29,257 nucleotides of DNA from a virus. Location of the stretch: positions 1 to 29,257 of the IMG/VR virus record IMGVR_UViG_3300010316_000031; one strand, 5' to 3'. The position numbers and the translations under genes were made by a program. The notes under the pieces were generated by a model, which had not been told where the DNA came from, searched no databases, and saw only the letters and a program-made list of their open reading frames with translations. Positions 24,179 through 29,257 of the stretch are shown in pieces (the first letter of the stretch is position 1; every line of letters starts with the position of its first letter).

Positions 24179-24826
24179 ATGTCCACAACTACACTAGGTC
24201 TTCCCTTGATGTTTGAGGGCCAGACAGGAAATGAGATACAATACAACGAGATGATCGTTTGGGTAAGTGCCCTATTACGCACTGGCGCAAAAGACATTCT
24301 TAACACGCCACCCGGCTCCCCCACCCAAGAAGACACCTACCTAATTGGCCCAGCGCCTACTGGGGATTGGGTAGGAAAGCCTTACTACATTGCTACCTAC
24401 ATCGGAACAGCATGGAAGACCATTTCGCCGCTAGAGGGCTGGTCCCTTTGGATCGACGAAGAAGACGAAAGGTACACCTATGACGGCACAAGCTGGGTCG
24501 TTTACGGCGTTAAGAAGGAGTCCGTGTCAGTTACTGGGGTAGTCAGCAAGTTCGCCGGTAAGCATGTAGTCAACCTGACAGACACTCTAACCCTGACAGT
24601 ACCCGACCCTACGACGTACAACGCCAACGAGCAGCAGCGTACAGAGTTAATCCTGCGGGTACCTGGGGCGCATACAGTAACCCTAGCCACCCCCTCTGGT
24701 GTATTTCGCTCGGACCTAGCTCCCAGCGGAGTCTCCTCCCCTACATTATCAGGACAGTATGTACAGCTTTCGCTGCACACTGATGGAACTGATTGGATTA
24801 CCTACGCAAACGGAGGGATCGCTTAA
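24179..24826 (+). CDS. DUF2793 tail protein
   Basis: 215 residues. Residues about 36-110 follow the DUF2793 pattern: LNTPPGSPTQEDTYLIG, PTGDWVGKPYYIATYIGTAWKTISPLEGW and LWIDEEDERYTYDGTSW (in pieces). DUF2793 proteins are common just after the J-like gene in phages of Alphaproteobacteria and may link fibre to tip. The C-terminal 100 residues form another beta module closing in LSLHTDGTDWITYANG. AAAGAGG at 24167-24173 supports the start. Confidence 0.82.
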   Translation: MSTTTLGLPLMFEGQTGNEIQYNEMIVWVSALLRTGAKDILNTPPGSPTQEDTYLIGPAPTGDWVGKPYYIATYIGTAWKTISPLEGWSLWIDEEDERYTYDGTSWVVYGVKKESVSVTGVVSKFAGKHVVNLTDTLTLTVPDPTTYNANEQQRTELILRVPGAHTVTLATPSGVFRSDLAPSGVSSPTLSGQYVQLSLHTDGTDWITYANGGIA

Positions 24827-27800
24827 TGCGCTGCCTACTTCTTTCTCTACTTCTCGCCATTACGGCTCTGGCCGGTCCTGTCCCACTAAAAGTTGACAAT
24901 CAGACTGGCGATATCTACCCACCCCCTGGGCAGGTAGTAAACCTTCCAGCCGGGTCCACAATGGGTAACGTGCCAATTGCCACGGGAACTGGAGCCGTCA
25001 TTACAATTAGTGATGATGGCAGCGTTACGGCTACTAATATTAGTACTATTGACTTTGGCTCAGTCCTGGACATTAACATTGCCGGGTCTGAAGCAGATGT
25101 AACTTTGACAATCTCAGAAGCAAGCGCCGCAACGCCTACCTTGACTGACACTTTTCTTTTGGGAGATGCCAGTGACAGTGGTCTTATCAAAAGGGCTACT
25201 CTATCCGAGCTTAGGACCCTGATTGATACTGGCGGAAATAGCCTGATAGTTATCAAGGAGGATGGGGGGCTTACCACTACCAAGGCCACCACAATAAACT
25301 TAGGTACTGGTCTGGATTGGACCTGGGCTGACCCAGAAGCTACGCTGGACCTAGATATAAATGAGTATGGCTCGGCTACCCCCACCCTTGTAGATACTAT
25401 CTTGATTTACGATGATAGTGCTGCGGCTGTAAAGAAGTCAAGCCTAGTTAATGTACAGGCTCTAATTGACACAAATACCACGTATACTGCTGGGGCCGGA
25501 CTTACTCTTGCGGGTACAGTGTTTTCACTCGATCATCTTGGCTTTCAGGATATGACAGACCCCAATGGCGACCGAATTACCTACTGGGACGACACGGCAG
25601 GAAACATGGACTGGCTTTTTGTAGGCTCCACCCTTCAAATCGTAGGGTCTATCCTTAACGTAGCCGCAGACAGCATCGGAAACACAAAACTAGCAGAAAT
25701 GGCACAATCCACCCTAAAGGGCAGGCAGTCGGGAGCGGGCACTGGAGACCCACAGGATCTGACAGCGGCTCAGGTGCGCACAATCCTAAACGTGGAAAAC
25801 GGGGCGACTTCTGACCAGACAGACAGCGAGATCGAGACGGCCTACAACAACCAAGTAGCGCAGGTGTCTACAGCCGAACGTACTGCTGGTACGGAGACCG
25901 CAATCCGACGGTTAAGCCCTGCTGATATTCACAGCATGATTGATACCCATGGTGCGGGCGGAGGTGCAGGCGGGTCTGGCACGGTTAACAGAGTCAAGGA
26001 TGATGGGCTACAGGTAGGGGAAGCGGATATCGTCACTATCGATGTGGGGCTTGGGCTAAAGGCCACTGAGTCCCCTGATAAAGAAATAAACCTGGACCTA
26101 GACATTGCCGAGCTTCCGCTCACTTCTCTTAATACATTGGACTCATTGGTGTTTATGGATGCCTCGGATAGCAACCTACCCAAAAGAAACACATTGTATG
26201 CGTTGAAGCTTATGATTGATACAGATACTGACACAGACACGCAGTTGACAGAAGAGCAGGTTGAGGATTTTATTGGCAATGGCCTCACAGGCAACACAGA
26301 GACCGGAATTACCGTCACATATCAAGACGCAGATGGCACATTTGATTTCGTAGTTGACTCTATCACAGCGGCTGATCTAGGGGCGGCAAGCGAAAACATT
26401 GAGGCAGACGGGACAATTCGGTGGGAGGACGCGGGGGCGTTGGATTCTAGTGGAAACCTGACAACTACTTATCTTGTAGCGACGGATATAGACACCGAGT
26501 CCGAGTTTGAAACTTTGTTGACTAACGTCACAAACGTCTTTACTAACAACGATATCTCATCTTTTGGGGCCAGCCTTGTTGATGATGCCGACCAAGCATC
26601 TGCCCAGACTACATTGAACGTAGACCCAGCAGGCACGGATAACTCTACAAATGTAACATTGGCAGGCACACCAGACTACGTAACTTTATCCGGCCAAGTG
26701 CTAACAAGGGGACTAGTTGATGTAACTACTGATATTACGGGTGTTGTACCTATCTCTAACCTAGCGACAGGTACCCCAAACGGAAGCAAATTCATCAGAG
26801 ATGATGGCGTTCTTGCTGAAATAGCGGGTGGAGGTGATGCCCTTGTCGCGAACCCACTTTCCCAATTTGCAACGACCACATCTCTTCAATTAGCGGGGGT
26901 TATCTCAGATGAGACAGGAACTGGTGCTGTTGTACTCAGTACTTCTCCTACTCTGGTTACCCCGGCATTAGGTACACCATCTGCTGCGATTCTGACTAAT
27001 GCTACTGGATACCCAGGGGACGAGAGTCTTCTTACTACAGGTACAATTGGTACAGGAACTTGGCAGGGTACTGCTATTGCAGATCCTTATATTGCCAGTG
27101 CTGCAACATGGAATGGAAAGCAAGATCAAGCAAATGTGCTAGATGACATAACAGCAACGGGTACAGCAACAGCAGCAGATCAAATCATAGTATCGACAGG
27201 AGCAGGTACCTTTTCTTTGGAAAGCGGATCAACACTTTTAGCCTCTATCGGTGCTGACCCAGCAGGCACGGATAACTCTACAAATGTAACATTGGCAGGC
27301 ACACCCGACTATGTAACTCTATCTGGCCAGGTGCTAACAAGGGGGCTAGTTGACGTAACTACCGATATTACGGGCGTTGTGCCTATCGCTAACCTAGGTA
27401 CAGGTACTCCAGACGGAACTAAATATTTGAGAGACGATGGGGTATTTGCTAACCCTGGGATAAATCATTTGAGTGATGTAAGTATCTCTGATCCATCAGA
27501 GAATGACATTCTTGTGTACGACACAGGGAGCTGGGTGAACGTTGAGAGTGTCCCAAGCGCAGACAGAACTCAATTTAAAATACGGAACGAAACAGGTTCT
27601 ACTATTTCGGCAGGTACACCAGTCTACATTTCTGGTTTTTCCGGCGGTCAGGATGTGCCACTCGCAGCCGCTGCCGATGCCTCTTCCGCAATTACAATGC
27701 CAGCGATTGGAGTTCTAAAAGAAGACCTTTCAAACAATTCAACGGGTTACTGTGTTTCTCTTGGCTCAGTTGTAAACATCGACACTTCAACTTTTTCAGC

Positions 27801-29257
27801 GGGTGACACACTTTACGTTGCAAATGGTGGAGGGTTTACAAAAACCAAACCTACTGGAACAAATCTAATCCAGAATATCGGTAAATGCTTAAAAGTAAAC
27901 ACCACAACTGGGTCAATAGAAGTTATGGGAGCAGGTAGATCAAATGATGTACCAAACATCACTTCTGCCAATTTCTGGGTAGGTAACGCCTCCTCAGTTG
28001 CAACGCCTGTGGTAATGAGTGGGGACGCAACTATGACGAATGCTGGTGTTGTTTCCCTTGCTGGTAATTCAGTCAGCGATGCCGAAATTGCATTGGTAAC
28101 TCCTGCTCTTGGTACCCCTTCCTCCGTGGTTTTGACTAACGCTACAGGTTACCCCGGCGATGCCAGTCTTGTAACCACAGGTACAATTGGGACAGGAACT
28201 TGGCAGGGTACTGCTATTGCTGACGCCTATATCTCAGGTGCAGCGGGTTGGGATGCCAAACAAGCCCAGGCGGATATCCTTGATGATATTGGTGCGGTAA
28301 GCGCGCCGGGAGCGGCAGATCAGGTCTTGGTTTCGACTGGGGCAGGCGCGTTCGCTTTGGAGTCTGGCGCTACACTTCGCACGAGCCTGGGACTGGCAAT
28401 CGGGTTTGATGTCCAACCTTATAACCCAATCGTGGCAGATAGTCAGGACACACTAGGGTATTTCTCATCGACGACTTCCGCCGAACTGGCAGGAGTTATC
28501 TCAGATGAAACAGGTACTGGTGCTGCTGTATTTGGCACTTCGCCTACTCTTGTTACCCCCGCGCTGGGTACCCCATCCTCCGTGGTCTTGACTAACGCGA
28601 CAGGGCTACCCGTCGCAGGACTAGCCGCCAGCACATCAGCGGACCTGGCAGGAGTTATCTCAGATGAGACAGGTACGGGCGCTGCGGTCTTTGGTACCTC
28701 CCCTACCCTTGTCACCCCCGCGCTGGGTACCCCATCTGCTGTGGTCTTGACTAACGCTACAGGTTACCCCGGAGATTCCAGTCTTGTAACTGTCGGGACG
28801 GTTGCCACAGGGACTTGGCAGGGTACACGTGTAGACAGCGACTACCTAGATCTGTCCGTAAAACTACTGGGCCAATGGTACGACATGATGGCAGACGCTG
28901 CGGCGTGGAAGCCCGATAGTACGACAGGCCCAGAGACGGGAGACTCCGACGAGCATACGATTAAGGCGTTCTCTGGTATCGCATCCGAAACTGCCCGTAT
29001 CAAGCCAATGATGCCCCGGTCGTGGAACGAGGGCACTGTGAAGGTCACCGTAGCCTGGAAGGGCACTACAGGCGCTGCGCCTGGTGATGGGGTGGCTTTC
29101 GTGATCTCTGGGGCATCCGTCGCAAACGATGGCGCCTGGCCACCAACCACTGGCAGCGCAGTCACCTTTACTGATACTGTAATTGCAGTTGGGGACATGC
29201 ACTATGTCACATCTGGTTCGATCACTGTTGCTGGGGCTGCTGCTGGAGTCCTTACTG
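24826..29257 (+). CDS. Giant modular tail fibre / receptor-binding protein (3' end outside window)
   Basis: The frame stays open for 1477 codons to the window edge. ATG at 24826 overlaps the previous stop (TAATG) and has GGAGGG at 24812-24817, 8 nt upstream. The N-terminus MRCLLLSLLLAITALA|GPV looks like a Sec signal peptide, odd for a fibre. Then come beta-repeat regions, a duplicated module with LRDDG-type ends (residues about 600-662 and 811-873), four copies of the widespread fibre repeat SPTLVTPALGTPS..LTNATG (starting near 689, 1091, 1221 and 1274), a region IRNETGSTISAGTPVYISG (about 916-934) common in fibres, and from about 1348 a jelly-roll-like receptor-binding region with FSGIASETARIKP and TVKVTVAWKGT. 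A chaperone or tip may follow outside the window. Confidence 0.85.
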   Translation, partial: MRCLLLSLLLAITALAGPVPLKVDNQTGDIYPPPGQVVNLPAGSTMGNVPIATGTGAVITISDDGSVTATNISTIDFGSVLDINIAGSEADVTLTISEASAATPTLTDTFLLGDASDSGLIKRATLSELRTLIDTGGNSLIVIKEDGGLTTTKATTINLGTGLDWTWADPEATLDLDINEYGSATPTLVDTILIYDDSAAAVKKSSLVNVQALIDTNTTYTAGAGLTLAGTVFSLDHLGFQDMTDPNGDRITYWDDTAGNMDWLFVGSTLQIVGSILNVAADSIGNTKLAEMAQSTLKGRQSGAGTGDPQDLTAAQVRTILNVENGATSDQTDSEIETAYNNQVAQVSTAERTAGTETAIRRLSPADIHSMIDTHGAGGGAGGSGTVNRVKDDGLQVGEADIVTIDVGLGLKATESPDKEINLDLDIAELPLTSLNTLDSLVFMDASDSNLPKRNTLYALKLMIDTDTDTDTQLTEEQVEDFIGNGLTGNTETGITVTYQDADGTFDFVVDSITAADLGAASENIEADGTIRWEDAGALDSSGNLTTTYLVATDIDTESEFETLLTNVTNVFTNNDISSFGASLVDDADQASAQTTLNVDPAGTDNSTNVTLAGTPDYVTLSGQVLTRGLVDVTTDITGVVPISNLATGTPNGSKFIRDDGVLAEIAGGGDALVANPLSQFATTTSLQLAGVISDETGTGAVVLSTSPTLVTPALGTPSAAILTNATGYPGDESLLTTGTIGTGTWQGTAIADPYIASAATWNGKQDQANVLDDITATGTATAADQIIVSTGAGTFSLESGSTLLASIGADPAGTDNSTNVTLAGTPDYVTLSGQVLTRGLVDVTTDITGVVPIANLGTGTPDGTKYLRDDGVFANPGINHLSDVSISDPSENDILVYDTGSWVNVESVPSADRTQFKIRNETGSTISAGTPVYISGFSGGQDVPLAAAADASSAITMPAIGVLKEDLSNNSTGYCVSLGSVVNIDTSTFSAGDTLYVANGGGFTKTKPTGTNLIQNIGKCLKVNTTTGSIEVMGAGRSNDVPNITSANFWVGNASSVATPVVMSGDATMTNAGVVSLAGNSVSDAEIALVTPALGTPSSVVLTNATGYPGDASLVTTGTIGTGTWQGTAIADAYISGAAGWDAKQAQADILDDIGAVSAPGAADQVLVSTGAGAFALESGATLRTSLGLAIGFDVQPYNPIVADSQDTLGYFSSTTSAELAGVISDETGTGAAVFGTSPTLVTPALGTPSSVVLTNATGLPVAGLAASTSADLAGVISDETGTGAAVFGTSPTLVTPALGTPSAVVLTNATGYPGDSSLVTVGTVATGTWQGTRVDSDYLDLSVKLLGQWYDMMADAAAWKPDSTTGPETGDSDEHTIKAFSGIASETARIKPMMPRSWNEGTVKVTVAWKGTTGAAPGDGVAFVISGASVANDGAWPPTTGSAVTFTDTVIAVGDMHYVTSGSITVAGAAAGVLT
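26623..26811 (+). repeat. 189-bp intragenic repeat, copy 1
   Basis: It encodes the module from DPAGTDNSTNVTLAG to RDDGV in the giant fibre. The first 50 bases are identical to copy 2 at 27256-27444, and later differences are mostly synonymous, so the duplication is recent or kept similar by recombination. Confidence 0.85.
27256..27444 (+). repeat. 189-bp intragenic repeat, copy 2
   Basis: Second copy, in frame, 633 nt (211 codons) after copy 1. The interval between them carries one 'LAGVISDETGTGA' fibre module, so the duplicated unit may be the whole 633-nt block, of which parts have diverged. Confidence 0.85.
28486..28812 (+). repeat. Tandem fibre repeats (LAGVISDETGTGAAVFGTSPT type)
   Basis: Two copies begin at 28486 and 28645, 159 nt (53 codons) apart. 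A full copy lies upstream at 26890 and a truncated one at about 28096. Each encodes LAGVISDETGTGA, SPTLVTPALGTPS and LTNATG. This repeat is widespread in fibres of tailed phages and is a likely substrate for domain shuffling. Confidence 0.8.

Overview
This window is the late structural arm of a tailed, double-stranded DNA phage with siphovirus-type genes, or a prophage of one. Every credible gene lies on the + strand, packed with 1-11 nt overlaps. The order is terminase, portal, scaffold, capsid, neck, tail tube, tape measure, tail tip and fibres. No host gene, integrase or att site is visible. The tail-tip run (DUF2460, DUF2163, NlpC/P60, J-like hub) matches the cassette of Rhodobacter-type gene transfer agents and many phages of Alphaproteobacteria. 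That points to a proteobacterial, perhaps alphaproteobacterial and aquatic, host; this is inference only.

Layout. 1-523: non-coding left end with an alternating CA/CG tract of about 230 nt, 37-bp tandem repeats, an 11-bp tandem pair, a perfect 20-bp palindrome and a repeated hairpin-bearing unit, directly before the small terminase. 524-2379: small terminase, then four very G+T-rich small genes (a membrane/coiled-coil protein, a permuted NlpC/P60-like protein, and two membrane proteins) that could be a lysis or envelope module. 2360-8983: large terminase split by a 145-residue mini-intein just before Walker B, portal, scaffold, an initiator-type tRNA(fMet), a metallophosphoesterase and the major capsid protein, closed by a strong intrinsic terminator. 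9059-11377: small coiled-coil protein, head-tail adaptor, neck protein, and a tail-terminator-like domain fused to a LamG-like lectin domain. 11520-16978: large tail tube protein, gpG/gpGT chaperone pair with a textbook -1 frameshift signal (A AAA AAC plus hairpin), a gp10-like protein and the tape measure. 16978-29257: distal tail protein, an inserted glycine-rich adhesin, DUF2163 hub, NlpC/P60 peptidase, J-like protein, a DUF2793 protein, and a giant modular fibre that begins with a signal-peptide-like sequence and runs off the right edge.

Together these genes build and fill the head, close the neck, polymerise the tail to a set length, breach the cell wall, and carry at least three candidate surface-binding proteins (LamG fusion, glycine-rich protein, giant fibre). 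The most unusual items are the TerL mini-intein with a non-canonical C-terminus, the structured repeat block at the left end, the phage-borne initiator tRNA, the terminator-LamG fusion, and the signal-peptide-like start of the fibre.
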